64,000 nucleotides of DNA from Glebionis coronaria (GCA_025667525.1 CM046881.1:27477580-27541579), one strand, 5' to 3'; counted from the first letter of the stretch, positions 1 to 13,077 are shown. Notes: generated from the letters alone by a model not told the origin. Translations and numbers: made by a program.

Positions 1-113
1 GCATCAAAAAGCTGTTGAAGGGCTTCATCCACTTTCGAATTATGCTTGATTAAAATGGAAATTGTGTTGAGGAAGTCAGAGACGGAGGACACGAGGTCGT
101 AGTGAGGGCTGTT
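1..113 (-). other. possible coding exon at window edge
   Basis: On the minus strand an open frame of about 38 codons runs off the left edge. It reads as a soluble Ser/Leu-rich segment beginning near TNSPHYDLVSS. It has no ATG before the upstream in-frame TAA, so if real it would be an internal exon or a broken gene; the AG just before it could be a splice acceptor. I do not recognise the protein. Confidence 0.2.
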
Positions 114-441
114 AGTGGTGATTGATTATTGTTGTTTCATTGATTGGTAGATTGATTGTTTGTTTCGGTTTTTGCTTAGGGATGAAATTAATATGATTGG
201 GGAAGATGACTAGTGTGAGTGACTGAGTGGTGAGTGATTTTGTCTCATTGGTGATTAACAAATAGAAAAAACAGAAAAATCAAGTACACTAAAACTCTTA
301 TATAATAAGAAGTCTATTTCTTCGATACAAAGAACACATCCTCACTATCCATCCAAAATATTTAATGGGCAGAATAAATCTCCTTTATTAGAAAAAGAAC
401 AAAATAATAAAAAAGAGTCGACGACATTTTATCTTTTCACT

Positions 442-737
442 GTCAAAATATGCTTATGTATCATAAGCCTCAACTTTTGCCTTATTTTGAGACTTATGGG
501 CTTATATGAGTTTATTATGGTATGATAAACATAAGTCTCAAGATAAGTCACAAAATTCAGGCTTATGAAATATAAGCCAAAATTTAGCTTATTTTCAGCT
601 TATATTTCATAAGCCCCAATTATAATGGAGACTTATGAGATTATATACGTTTATTATATTATAATAAACTTACATAAGCCCATGAGTCTCGAAATAAGTC
701 ACATAATTAGGGTTTATGAAACATAAGCCATTTTGAC
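442..737. repeat. fold-back MITE
   Basis: The two halves form a long imperfect inverted repeat. The ends read GTCAAAATRGCTTATGT inward from both sides, and the arms share TTATTTYGAGACTYATGGGC. Copies of CTTATGAAATATAAGCC-like hairpins lie in the middle. No open frame is present. I could not settle the target duplication, so the superfamily is left open. Confidence 0.6.
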
Positions 738-1436
738 TTAGGTTTCATATGCTAAAACAAACACCCTTCAATCAGCTATTTTTGTAGTTAAAATGACTCA
801 ATAAACTTAACCAACAACAAACTATTACAAAAATCATAAGTAGTTTTAAAAGGAACTTAAAAGATCTTAGCAGGCTTTGTGATTCTTGGTATAAGTTTTT
901 AGAAAAAAAAAATGAGTGAGGTTTTTTTTTAATTTCTGGAGACCAGAGTGAGTTCTTTTTATAATGGTGGAGTGGGTTCTTTTTGTGTTTGTTTAATGTG
1001 TTTTGATTCGTTGGATTTAAAAGCTAAGGTGAATGTCTACGTACCGTTGGATTTTTATCCGTGTGAGGTCAATCAAGTTGATTTCATCAAGTTGCGGATT
1101 GGTAGAGTCAAGTCACATGTGAGTTGCATGATAGGCTCAAATGTACATTGCTTAGTTTATGGTTCCACAAGTAAGGTTACATATATGGCGGTTTTATATA
1201 GGAGTCGGGTGTGTCGCATACTACACTTTATTTTAAATCACGAGAGGTAAATTTTATATAAAATAAATGTTTTCTCGAAACATGCAACACCTAGTTTTAC
1301 ATAACGTCGGTCAATTCTAGTGTTAGTAATCCTAAAAAAAATTGTGCAACACCTTATTACAAATCCTAGGTCCGCCTATGGTTACCTATAAAGTGACCCG
1401 TGGCATATTGAGATGGTCAGGTCCTAAGTGTTAATA
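738..1436. other. unassigned AT-rich DNA
   Basis: AT-rich sequence. A 100-codon open frame at 948-1250 has no recognisable domain and probably arises by chance. No RNA gene or clear repeat was seen. Confidence 0.5.
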
Positions 1437-1725
1437 CGAGACGTAGCGATATGGTGGCATGGTGTTTATAAGGTGCGATTACGGCGTCAAAAAGTATTTA
1501 TAAAATTTTATCATATTTTATGATTATAGTGAGTAGTAAACATTAATAAACCCAAACTCAAATCAATATGAATAAATGCAAGCTCAAATCTCAAATATTA
1601 GTATATCCTCAATACGCTTCAAAAACACTCGACATACCTGCACCTATGCGTGTCTTTTCACGCTTAGAGCCGACGCTTTAGCGTATTTTGTAACTTTATA
1701 GCCACGTCTCACGTCTGTTTACAAG
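1437..1725. repeat. degenerate inverted-repeat element
   Basis: The left end contains GAGACGTAGC and the right end contains its rough inverse (GCCACGTCTC). The segment before the right end has GACGCTTTAGCG. The same GC-rich vocabulary occurs in the 34389-34740 element, so the two may be one MITE family. Boundaries are approximate. Confidence 0.35.
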
Positions 1726-2967
1726 TCATACAAAAATCTAACTATAATTCTATCATTACAACTTTTAGATTAGTGGTATTTTTTGTTTTGTCAAAGTGAA
1801 AATGATATTTTGTCACAATAGGGGATGCGATTCTACCTATATATAATTCACGAGAGATTTGTCGCTAATCAAAATTCATCGTAAAATATATACTAAGGAA
1901 ACCAACTACGATAGTCGAGTTGGTTTCACAGGAACGACTCACGTATGCCTTTCATTTATATACATATTGGTTATGATATTTTTAAAATATTGGTTCAGCT
2001 CGTGTGGATGTATCTCATTCTTTGTTTTTAAAAAAAGTTTGAAGTATAAGTAAATCCTTTACGATAAATGATAGATAACAAGTTATTTAAAAGATGTCTA
2101 ATGAAATGTCATCTCAACTCAATTTTATCTTATACTACTACAATTCTTTGCTTTCGTTTTCATAACATGAAACATTCTTTGACATTTTTAAGTATTTGAG
2201 ATTAGCAAATGTCTTCCTTTTCATAGTTTTTTAAAAAAAAAAACAATTTATTAACAAAATATTCACTATACAATAAAAAACAACAAAAATACATGGTCAT
2301 ATGACCGCGCCTCACCACATCACACGAAACCGAAAAACAAACAAAATATGAAACCTTCGCTGTATAATTCACATGCACACAACACGTGATCCTTCCAAAA
2401 CACAAACACTTAAACATATTTTAAACATTATACGTCAATAACATCTTCCAAATTAAATAAAAAAAATAACGATACATAAACGAAAATGCAAAATACATAA
2501 AATAAGTAACTTTGGAATTATTCCTCTTGGTTGATTTGAAATGAATGTACATTATTGTTATTTGGAATATGAAAAAGTGAAAACACTTACCATAACTATT
2601 CTACTGCCAAAGATTCAGAAAATTATAACCTCTCTTAAATTCTGCAAAAGCCTTCCACAATCACATGCCAAATTTAATGACACATATAGGTAGAACTATT
2701 TAATGCAACAATTAATGAGATAATAGATCAATATTTTTTGTGTTAGCACAAATATACGAATTCGATGAATCATGTGAAGCGGTCTAAACATTACACGATA
2801 AATTTACACTCGCTTTCGGATTTTGGAATCCTAAAAGCAATTCTTCTTCTTTGGCTTTTTTCCACAATTTTACACAATCATGTCTAAGGATAGTTCGACT
2901 TACATGGCAATATCAAATTCGAAGTATTTTTTTGATAAGTTTGGTCATTTAGGGATTGTCGAAGTGA
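1726..2967. other. unassigned AT-rich DNA
   Basis: No supported gene. Around 2600-2690 a stretch with ACTGCCAAAGATT and a later CAATCACATGCCAAATTTAATG resembles the imperfect units at 3440-3745, suggesting an old dispersed repeat. Confidence 0.4.
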
Positions 2968-3262
2968 TCAAACAGTAAAGTTTCTTGAATCACAAACTTC
3001 ATCATACACTCTTAAACTTAAACGCACATCGCATTGCCACAATGATCCATCATTTCTCATGGTTGTTTGACTAGAACCTATCACCGCTTTCACGGCGGGA
3101 CAAGTTTTGTTCATGTAATTTCTTAACATAATGTTCCTGGATAAAAAAACTCTCATATTTCTTACATCTCCTTTTCTAAATTCATTCGGCATCACACATA
3201 AATCAAAGTCGACCCAAATATCCGGGTTTTTATTCTCTGTTTTTGTTTCAATAAGGTAAGGT
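2968..3262 (-). other. uncharacterised open frame, possible terminal exon
   Basis: A minus-strand frame open for about 97 codons ends at a TAA at 2968. It includes the stretches NKNPDIWVDFDLCV, FRKGDVRNMRVF and NKTCPAVKAVIGSS. Its residue usage looks like a real protein rather than random AT-rich translation: four Cys, balanced charge, two Trp. The first ATG lies well inside (3195), and the frame is open upstream to a TAA, so it may be a last exon or a gene fragment. I cannot assign a family. Chance remains possible. Confidence 0.35.
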
Positions 3263-3439
3263 TAATTGATGATTCTCCAACTGATTCCATTTTTACAGTT
3301 TTTTTTTTGCTTTTTTAGATATTGTACTTTTATGTTTTGACATTGTATATTATACCCCGATATCCAACCCTTTTATTTAAATTCACAAATACACTCGTAT
3401 TATTAAATTTTTTAAAAGACGACATATACCAACCATACA
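3263..3439. other. unassigned AT-rich DNA
   Basis: Short AT-rich spacer. Nothing recognised. Confidence 0.4.
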
Positions 3440-3745
3440 CCATTTACTCCTTAGTCCTCTTTTATTGCCTAAGATCAAAAAGAGTCATCATCTACCCATC
3501 TTAATTTATTTCAATCCTTATAATGTCACACATGCAACATTTAATGAATCCTTACAACATCACATACAACATTAAATAACCATCTACCCATCAGTAATCA
3601 TTTACTCCTTAGTTCTATTGCCAAAAATTTGAAAAAGACACAACCTACCCATCTTTAATTTCTAGCAAGCTTAACAACATCACATGAATTATTTAATGAG
3701 CTATAAATTTATGTTAATCTTTACAACATCACATACAACATTTAT
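3440..3745. repeat. imperfect tandem units
   Basis: Two to three imperfect units share CATTTACTCCTTAGT, then CTACCCATCTTAATTT, then ACAACATCACAT followed by a TTTAATGA-like block, with a period of roughly 160 bp. No coding potential is seen. Confidence 0.45.
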
Positions 3746-3758
3746 GAAAGATAAAGAG

Positions 3759-4388
3759 TAAATTACACCGTTCGTCTTTGTGGTTTGCATTGACTGCTAC
3801 CTAAATCATTTAACAAAAAAATTGCACCGTTCAACCATAAGTATGAAACTTTTTTCGCCGTTGGTCCTTCGCTTTAACTTATCCCAACAACATGAGTTAG
3901 GTTGTTTAACAATAAGGTTAGTTTCGTCTTTTCCCTCTAATATGTCTAACACCATCTTCTCTTATTTATTTTCATCATCTTTCTTCATTTTTCATACCTC
4001 TGTATTGACAACCACAATACAGCCACAGTCGCCATCTTTCTCTCACATTATCATTATCACTAAAACTCTTTCACACTTTGATTGTTATTTCTCTGCTTTG
4101 GCAACACCCATTCTCACACTTCCTCAAAATAAAACACAATAATCTTTTTGGGTTACCATTAGAACGCCCATTTTCACAACACCCTAACCTTCAATTTCTT
4201 TTATATTCATCTTCTAAGTTTGTTGAACTCACATGACGTTATCATCCTAATTCTTTTAAGGTTATCCAAAATTACAAAAGTAAACACAATCTAGGAAACT
4301 ATAATCTTTTTATGACTATCAAGCAAAAAACTAATCTGCCACCACCCACAACTACCACTGGTTAACCACCATCACTATCTACCACTGA
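3759..4388. mobile_element. left arm of old inverted-repeat element
   Basis: The outer end TAAATTACACCGTTCGT recurs inverted at 38392. The similarity continues imperfectly for about 250-300 bp (GGTCCYTCRCTTTAACT, then TTTCCCTCTMMAATATG-like blocks). With the right arm at 37127-38392 it forms one element of about 1.9 kb before later insertions. No transposase frame is visible and no clear target duplication was found, so a Mutator-like or fold-back origin is undecided. Confidence 0.55.
4384..4388. repeat. target duplication ACTGA, left
   Basis: Five bases matching 37122-37126 exactly. They flank the outer LTR ends of the Tekay-like element. Confidence 0.85.
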
Positions 4389-5199
4389 TGTAAAACCCGT
4401 ACGCTTTTACCATGAACAGTACATATATAATCGTACGTACATAATTAAAACTTTCCTTTTATAACACGATAATGTTTCACGAATAGAAATTACAAGTATT
4501 AGGTACGTGTTCTACACGATAAGTATTTAATACGTATTAAGACACGATAATTATTATCAACAATAATTATAATTACGAACATGAAATCATGAACGTAAAG
4601 AATCACGAACCTATTATTATGTATATACGTATATTTTTTACGATTACGTATAAATATATTTTACGACACGAACGATTAATAATTAAATCACGTAAACACG
4701 ACACGAGAACACATAAATAAATAGAACACGAGAAAACAACGGGTTTCCCCTTGGGGGCCCACATACCCACGAAATATAGGGAAAGGAAGGGGCCAAGCCC
4801 ACTTTTAATTTAACTAAAATAAGAAAAGGATGAAACATATTTTTCATTTACAGAAGAATTAGAAAAAAACACAAAACCCTAGCCTCCTCCTTTCTCTCCT
4901 TTTGGCCGCCACATATAATCACCACAAAGGAGGTGTTTGTTTATTTTTGGTAGATCCCATTATTGCAAGGTCGTTCGTGTTAGTAATTTCCTTTTGATCC
5001 ACGGATCGGTAACTTCTTAAACTTTTTCTTTTTAATTTTTTATTAAATCTAAACGCATAAAATCATGGGGTTATTAAAAACAAGTTAATAAACATCTAGA
5101 TCTAATCATGGGGCTATTAAAAACAAGTTAATAAACATCTAGATCTAATCATGGGGTATTAAGAACATATGGTTTAAAGGGTGTTTTGGTTCGCCTAAT

Positions 5200-5390
5200 G
5201 GGTAAACCGAGAGCAAGGCTCTCGGTGGTTGTGTGATCACCACCAACCGAGACCACAAGGTCTCGGTTTGTGGTGTCTCGGACGCAAGAAACCAAGGGAC
5301 CCCAACGCATGTCGGTGTTAGCCTTGGTGATCATGGGGGTCTCGGCTGAAAAACCACACGTACCACCGGTTTAAGCCGGTGGCGGTTTGC
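5200..5390 (+). repeat. hairpin cluster in Tekay-like LTR
   Basis: Four successive hairpins: CGAGAGC-AAG-GCTCTCG, AACCGAGACC-ACAA-GGTCTCGGTT, a mutated ACCCCGAC-GCAT-GTCGGGGT, and CCACCGG-TTTAAG-CCGGTGG. The other LTR copy (34955-35160) keeps all four, and the third is perfect there. Confidence 0.75.
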
Positions 5391-5929
5391 CATGGTTAAG
5401 GGTTGTAGATCCGGTTCAAGGGGTTCACGGACCGGTTCATGACATGTTTAGATTTAAAACACAGGTTCGGTTCATGATTGATTTTACAAGTTAACTATTT
5501 ATTTTTACAAGTTAAATAGTAACAAGATTTAATTAAATTAATTTAACATGCAATGTAATTAATTTAATAAAGACGTGACTTAGGTTAATTATTATTAATA
5601 ATAATACATGATTTTAACCTAAGTATTTTATGATTTAATTTTAGACTAAATTAATTAATTAATTATTAAAACATGGCATATAATTAATTAATTTCCATGA
5701 CTTAGGTTATATTAATAATAAATATTAATACATGTTTTAACCTAAGTATTATTTTTACCTCTTATTTAATTAAATCATGTTATATTTAATTAAATCTTAT
5801 AACCTGTAGTTTATTTAATTTACATGTAATAATTAATAAACTATATTATATATCACATGACTTAGAATATTAATCAGTAAAATTTAAGCTTATATTATTG
5901 GGTTAATAATCCAGCTTATCTCTAATTAT

Positions 5930-6055
5930 GGAAACTTTCTTTTTTTAGGAATTTATTTAATTAAGGCAGCTAATCTATTTATGAAAACTTTCTATTTTTG
6001 AAAACTTTCTATTTTTGGAAACTTTCTATTTTAGGAAACCTACTATTTTTAGAAA
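5930..6055 (+). repeat. short tandem repeat in LTR
   Basis: Several copies of GAAACTTTCTATTTTT lie in this LTR. The right LTR (35690-35900) has more copies, so the array has changed length since insertion. Confidence 0.7.
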
Positions 6056-7280
6056 GTTACTCACTATTACACAACAAGTATAATAATGCAAGAAATACAA
6101 GTAACACCTAATCAGAATAGACAGAATACATGATAAACATGGCATAACGATAAAATCAGTAAAACATGACATGAAGATATAAAACAAGCTAAGACATGAT
6201 ATAAAATCAGTTACGTACTCAGTAATCAGAATACTTATATAGTATATTATCTGTGTAGCATTAGTGACATCGAAGTAGGACTCTCTTCAGTTCGTCTTCT
6301 TCGTTCACTGGACTTAAGGTACGGATTCTCCGTCCTTTCAGTATGGACATTCTTTCCTTATTAGGATTTCCCGTATGCAGCCAACTATTTTCCCCAGTAT
6401 ATGTTTTATATGTATTTGAATTGCTTATGTTTAATTAGATACATAAACCAATATACATGCATGACCAGTTTCACCTAGTTATGGAGGAACCATAACCATA
6501 ACACTGGAGGCACCAGTGTTATGACTTCACTATGGCGGAGTGATAGCTCGTGGCGTCCCTTCAGTTTTTGGCCATATTATTATTATCACGTGGGGCGTAT
6601 GGGTGCATCCTAGGTTACATGTTTTCATCAGATTATTCAGGTGAATGTGGTGTGTGCCTTGCATCCTTCACAAGGAGCTGATCCCTCCTACCCAAAAGCT
6701 TATATTAATTAGAGGCAGCCCCTCTAATTGCATGATGAGGTCACCCCTCCAAGTATTCATGTACGTTGATATTTCATGACCTATATTGGCTTAATGGTTA
6801 ACATGTTAAACAGTTTTTATAAGATAAACATAAGGCTTTTCAAACTATAAAACCAGTTTTACTAAGTTATTCCAGGTTTTCCAGGACTTATACATTTCCA
6901 CTGCTATTAGTCTTATTTATGTTTCAGCCATTCATACTATGTCGTATATCCGTGCATTGAGCGTTATGCTCAGCCGTTACTTTCCTTTCCATGTCCCAAA
7001 ACGGCAGGTACCTAAAGTTAGACTAGAGCATTTGGAGGACACACGTAGGATGGGAGCTACCCTAGACATCTTCTCCTCATGTCTTCATATATTTATGCTT
7101 GTTTAGTCTTCCTTTTATTCATTTACTTTATTTATGTTTTGGGCTTATGTTTGGGAACCGATGTTGATTCCGGTTTTCCCTATGGTCATGTATGTTTTAG
7201 TACATATTACCTTGAATGCTTTGATGACACGCCATAATCACGCGTGACATTCCATTTATCAAAATGGGGTGTTACAATTA

Positions 7281-7292
7281 TGGTATCAGAGC
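7281..7292 (+). other. primer binding site, initiator tRNA-Met type
   Basis: TGGTATCAGAGC starts four bases after the LTR end. This is the common plant primer site complementary to initiator tRNA-Met and fixes the plus-strand orientation. Confidence 0.85.
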
Positions 7293-10200
7293 CAAGGCTT
7301 CGACCTGTGGGCTCTAAAACTTGACATGTGACTAGTGGGTAGTCACCAAGAGCTTCCTAAGCCAACGCTTGTTATTCCACGTATTGATGTGTTCAGCGCA
7401 TTGTTGTTTTAACCATGATGTTTTCAGCACCTGGATGTTTTAACCTTGATGTTTTCATCGATATTGTTTTACTAATATGGATGGACAACCGTCATTCATA
7501 TTTAGTTATGTGACATTGTTTCATGCATGATGTTCCTCGTGAACTGTGGCTATATGGACTGAACCCCAGTAGTTCATAATTAGTCACATAAAATTATTTT
7601 TTTCTGATAAGTTTTGACAGATGATTTTTACTTATTTATGTTTCATGTATCATTGTTGTAGGAATTTTGACTAAGTAATGGTTGGTACAAGACTGGCCCT
7701 ATTTAGTCGCATGTGCTTTTATCGAAACTTTTAACATTAGGACCGACCCATAGGCGTCCCCTCGCCATGTATTTTGTTTTAGGACCGACCCATAGGCGTC
7801 CCCTCACGCATATAAAGGTTTTTATAAACTGCACCATGTATCCATGCACTGTTTTCATGCATAAAAATTTTCTCATGATTTATTGGCATAAACTTTTTTT
7901 CATGTCCCTCATAAGTTAATATGTTTTTATGTCAAGTATGTTTTCATACTGTCATGGTTAACTTCAGTTTCATGCTGATTATGTTATATAACTTCGGTAC
8001 ATCCTTCATGTTAAGTTGTTTCATGTTTCTTCATTATGATTTCGTCTTCATGATTGATTACGTCTTACGCCTCTTTTGTTATTTATGCTTTCATGCAAGA
8101 CATTGTTGGACTTCAATGAATCCTTCTTTCATGATAGTCATGGTTGGTTTTCATTGATCATGCTTTCAGGCAAATCATCGTTGAATTTTGTGTAACCACA
8201 CTTTAACGTTTCTCTATGCAACCAAAATGATGTATATGCTGGCATTGCCAAGTTATCATGATGGTCTTTCTGACCGTTTAACCAATTATTTTTCCTTTAA
8301 AATCATGACAAATGATTGACCCCATACCGATCATTTCATGTGCATTCCATGTGTACTCCATGTACCGTATTCCATGTGTATTACACGTACCTTAATCCAT
8401 GTGTATTTCACTTGCAATACTTCACGAGTATTCGCTAGTCAATTCTGAATCATCTCAGGCGTATTTTCGCTTGCTGATATTCTACAAGATTGCTGATGAC
8501 GCTCATAACTTCGAGACGTTACTAAAGGTTGATGCTGCTGATGGTTTTAGAGACGCTACGAGATGCGGATGTCATTCACACCCTGGAGATCCTACAAGAC
8601 GAAGACAAAGGCGTTAAAGCAAAGCAGTTGGACGAGAAGATGCTTCACCATCAGAAGATTTCCATCAATCATTGTCCTTAATTCTTAGTTACATGTCACA
8701 CGTCATTCAGTTGTCGTTTCAGTCATATGAGTGCAAACCGGTATCAGCCGGCCACTCAGCTGAATAGTTACATGAATCACAGTCATGAGAATGACCGTCA
8801 TGGAACTGACAGACAAGACGATAGTAACCACTACTATGACAGAAACTATCCTAGCAATCGCAACCGAAGCTCCGGCCGCGGACGTGATCAGAAATACAAA
8901 GGATCAGTGGTCCAACCGATCCGCCAATTTTGGCATAATAACCTAATATTTGTAGTTCTATTTGTTTCACATCTCGAGAACATGTCAAGACATCAGTCAA
9001 GACACATGTCTCACGTATACTTTCTGAAGACACATGTCAAGACACCAGTCAAGACACATGTCATGCTTACATTTACCAAGACACGAGTCAAGACACATGA
9101 ATCACGCCAATTATGGAACATCTCTAAGAAATTCAGGGTACCCTCCAAGGGTATATCCATTTTGTGGTGCCATGTATTAATTAGGCCACAAGAAGTTCAG
9201 TACCATCACCGGCGTATCAGTAAGATCTGTCACGATTGCTCGATGACACTTTCATCTCTTGCACCCATATTTCATATATTCATGACCATAAAGGACACCA
9301 TTCGTATTCCCACATGTATACAAAGGTTTTACTTCAGCCTAATGATAAGATCCAAACTGCTAACGCATTACCTCGGAAAGATGCGAGCTGACTTGCATCC
9401 TAATTATGGACTACGAACAGCACACCATGCTATGACTCACGATTTTGTACAGTAATGTTCAGGCTCTTGAATATGTTCAGCATGATTTTCCATCAAGAAA
9501 ATTTGTATAAATTATTTATGCTTTACAAGCACGTGCGTTGTTAGCTATGATTGCTAAATATTCTAGCTGCCAGTTAAGACACGATCACTTAAGTCCTGTT
9601 ACGCATAACCAGCGGATTATTCCAAAATCTTCCCATATATTCCAGAAGAACCTTCAAGGAGAAGGACGGTAACATGAGATTATGTGTCGAATATCGTCGA
9701 TTTAAACAAATCACCATTTATAACCGTTATTCTCCTCCACGTATTGACAAGATCGGATTCATTTAGGGTGTTCAGCACTTTCCATGATCGGATTCATGAT
9801 CATGATGCCAACAGTGACGAGTGAAATAGCAGGACATGTCCATGACTGTTATTCGTATACGACTCGGTCGTGCTAGATTCATGATTTTATATTAGTATCA
9901 TAAGTGCTCCAGCAGCATTATGGACTTAATAAATTGAGTTTCCATGAACTCATAAACAAATTCATTAGTGTTTTCATCTATGACAACCTAACCTTCTCTA
10001 AAGTCTAGAGAAGAGCAGGAATACCCTATTTGCACTATGTTGCAAATTCTACGACAGGAGAAATTTCACCCTGAAATTTTTCAATATAAATTCTGGTTGA
10101 TTACATTGACACGCTGAATCACAGGGATTCTCACGGTTAATCTTAACATGACTTAGCTCATGCGTAAAGGTGAGAACCCTATACTACATTAGGTGTTCCA

Positions 10201-11449
10201 GAAAATCCTACGCTAAGAGAAGTCTAATTTCGGAGACTCATAGTTCCGCAAGTTTCTATGTATCAAGTTTCTACGAAGAAAAATATAGTTACGTTCATAT
10301 CTAAGTACATGACATACCAATAGGCTAAGATAGAACACCAACTGACTAAGATGTTTATCCACCATCGGAATTGTGATCAGAAATGGGACAAGATCTCCAC
10401 GGATTTTGGTTACCAGATTAACGTAAACTCAGAAGAAGCATGATGCTATCTGTATTATTGCCAACAGTTTGATCAAGTCTGCAGAATCCTTACATCCGCA
10501 AGGATTTCAGAACCAACAGATTGATCGGACATGTTCCAGCCAAGGCTCATTAGATCACTTGGTAATCCCTCAGCTAACGGACTAGACAAAGGTTCGCATT
10601 TGTGCTCCTTATATACGTTCACGACTTGATTTCACACTCACGTTCATGACACTATTCACGTCCATGATCGTATTGTGGCTTACGATTTTATGTTCATTTT
10701 CCTTCTGGGAAGTTTTGCAACAACTTGAGAGACTAGACCCAAGTTTAGTATAACTCTCAATCCTCGGATAGACGTTTCACGTCACATTCCACGTCTCACC
10801 TTGTAGCGTTTGGTGTTACCTTCGTTATATTCCATGTTCATGATATGTTTCACATGTCATGTTCATTCCACGTTCCTCGTATCACGTTCACGATATGTTA
10901 CACGTATCATTGATCACGATATGTTTGTGTATACTACCCTCACCATGTCTCCACGTATCACGTTCAAAAATTTTCACGTACTACGTTTCGATATGTCTCG
11001 CGCATCGTTTCTAATTATCAGTTAGGTTAGATTATTTTGCAACGTAATGTTTTAGTTACCCTTGCACGTTAACTCTTGTTTCCTCGATCGAATTCAGGGG
11101 ATCTATCTTACGTAGATGACAATGAACTCATCGTGTTTTCAAGTCAAGGTCAGGAGGACCAAGATTTATCATTTGTGTCAAGATCTTGTGAAGGAACCGT
11201 TCCAAGAGGGAAGCCACTTGGAAACGGACAAGTTCATCCGGACTTCTTATCCGTTTTTCTCTTATTGATTAGATATGTCTTTTCAGTCACGTCACGTTCC
11301 ATGTCGTTTCAAGACATGTCACGCTTCACGTTCCTTCTACCATGTCACCTGCATGTCCTTTTTATCTTACATACCCTCTCAGTTTGATTCGGGTATGTTC
11401 CTTTTTTCAGCTTACTTTATCTATAATTCGGGGACAAATTATTCTTTTT
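7293..11449 (+). pseudogene. degenerate gag-pol of Tekay-like element
   Basis: No long frame survives. Recognisable remnants are a reverse-transcriptase block near 9655-9745 (KDGNMRLCVEYRR), an integrase-like block near 10385-10410 (WDKISTDF), and a C-terminal polyprotein tail near 11160-11230 (EATWK-type motif before the stop). An Arg/Gly-rich gag-like stretch is near 8850-8900. Reading frames change repeatedly and stops are frequent. Local direct repeats occur, such as a duplicated GACCGACCCATAGGCGTCCC at 7741 and 7782 and CAAGACACATGTC copies at 8990-9100. It cannot be functional. Confidence 0.75.
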
Positions 11450-11461
11450 AGGGGGGAGAGT
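11450..11461 (+). other. polypurine tract of Tekay-like element
   Basis: AGGGGGGAGAGT lies directly before the right LTR start TGTAAAACC. This is the expected plus-strand primer site. Confidence 0.85.
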
Positions 11462-11937
11462 TGTAAAACCCGCACACTTTTACCATGAACAGTACATATA
11501 CAATCGTACGTACATGATTAAAACTTTCCTTTTATAGCACGTTGATGTTTCACGAATAGGAATTACAAGTATTACGTACGTGTTATTACACGATAAGTAT
11601 TTAATACGTATTAAGATACGATAATTATTATCAACAATAATTATAATTAAGAACATGAAATCATGAACGTAAAGAATCACGAACCTATTATTATTATGTA
11701 TTTACGTATATTTATTACGATTACGTATATATATATATTTTACGACACAAACGATTAATAATTAAATCACGTAAACACGACACGAGAACACGTAAATAAA
11801 TAGAACACGAGAAAACAACGGGTTTCCCCTTGGGGGGCCCACATACCCACGAAATATAGGGAAAAGGAAGGGGTCAAGCCCACTTTTAATTTAACTAAAA
11901 TAAGAAAAGGAGGAAACATATTTTTCATTTACAAAAG
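11462..11937 (+). mobile_element. Tekay-like 3' LTR, first part
   Basis: Matches 4389-4856 closely, then stops at ACAAAAG where the minus-strand non-autonomous element begins. The remainder of this LTR resumes at 34741. Confidence 0.85.
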
Positions 11938-13035
11938 TGTAGAAACTAGAAGGGGGGGGGTTGAATAGTTTCTCTTCGATTGGTGACCAAATTAAAATTA
12001 CTTTCAATTTGGTTTGTATCAAAACTATCTTTTACTTGAGGCTAAGTTGCATAATGATTAGGTTCAATTCAAATGCACTAGCAAAGATAATAGGTAAGTG
12101 TAATGATAATGAAATAAGTAAAGAGTAAGGAAGGAGACAACCTAGTGGGAAGACACCAAGATTTATAGTGGTTCGACAACGAGGCTATATCCTCGTTTCT
12201 ACTCCACTCCTCGAGTACACCTACTCGAGATTTCCACTATATCCCACAAGCTCCCTTCTCGGCGGAGAAAACCTTACATCGTTGCTTACATTATTTTCCG
12301 ACACTAAGCTAAATGTTGAGACCTAATCTTTAGCTAGGACCAATCTACACAATGTTGCCTACTTCACAATTTAACGACACAAGGCTAGATGTCGGGTTCT
12401 AATCTTAAGGTAGAACCAATCTTCACGACGTTGCCTACTTCACCATTTTACGACACAAGGCTAGATGTCGAGTTCTAATCGAAAGCTAGAACCAATCTTC
12501 ACGACTCTTCACTTTGAAGCTAAGTGAGAACTTCACACAACACAACTACTAGTCACTTTATAGTTTAGTGAGAACTCACAAGACACAACCACATCACTTT
12601 ATAGTTTAGTGAGAACTCCTAATCAAATCTATTACAACTCAACTAGACTTATCCAAGTACACACATGTATCTTGGATTTACACAACACAAATCCAAGCAA
12701 ACACATATGCAATGGATGTACACAACAAATCCAAGTATCCACAAATAACTTGGATGAACACAACTAGTCCAAGTATTCATAAATACATTGGATTGACCTA
12801 AAACAAAAAGGGTATCATGATGAATATGACTAGCTCATAGATTCATCTTTATCACAACACTAGTGAGTGAGTGATCTTCTCATTGGACAAGGTAAAGGAG
12901 GGGATCAAGAGGATAATCATATGTAAACATCCTTAACAATTTAAGTGATCATTTACTAATGATTATGCTATAGAAAATAGAAAGAGGGCTGAGAAAAACG
13001 TCCAAGAGGCTTACTGGAAAATGAGATTTGACCCA

Positions 13036-13045
13036 CTATTTAAAG
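13036..13045 (-). promoter_or_regulatory. TATA-like element in LTR
   Basis: Minus strand reads CTTTAAATAG. Its relative at 55863-55872 is a clean TATAAATAG, at the same place beside a double-palindrome module. Confidence 0.5.
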
Positions 13046-13077
13046 GAGACAAAGTATAACGGATCTATAACGGCTAG

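Larger units (their letters stand above)
4389..7276 (+). mobile_element. Tekay-like 5' LTR
   Basis: 2888 bp from TGTAAAACCC to GTGTTACA. It contains a GC-rich hairpin cluster (5200-5390), an AT-rich TTAATTAA-rich block, and a short tandem repeat GAAACTTTCTATTTTT (about 5930-6055). It aligns with 11462-11937 plus 34741-37121. Bases 4857-4982 have no counterpart in the right LTR. Confidence 0.88.

Noticed and set aside
3780..4142. 120-codon plus-strand frame
   Set aside because: Lies wholly in the inverted-repeat arm of an old DNA element. The other arm does not keep the frame.
7281..7292. tRNA genes suggested by TGGTATCAGAGC and TGGCGCCG
   Set aside because: These are short primer sites next to LTR ends. 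No cloverleaf surrounds them.
8727..9455. 242-codon plus-strand frame as a gene
   Set aside because: Lies in the degenerate Tekay-like internal region, is filled with CAAGACACATG-type repeats and has no domain past a gag-like basic stretch.
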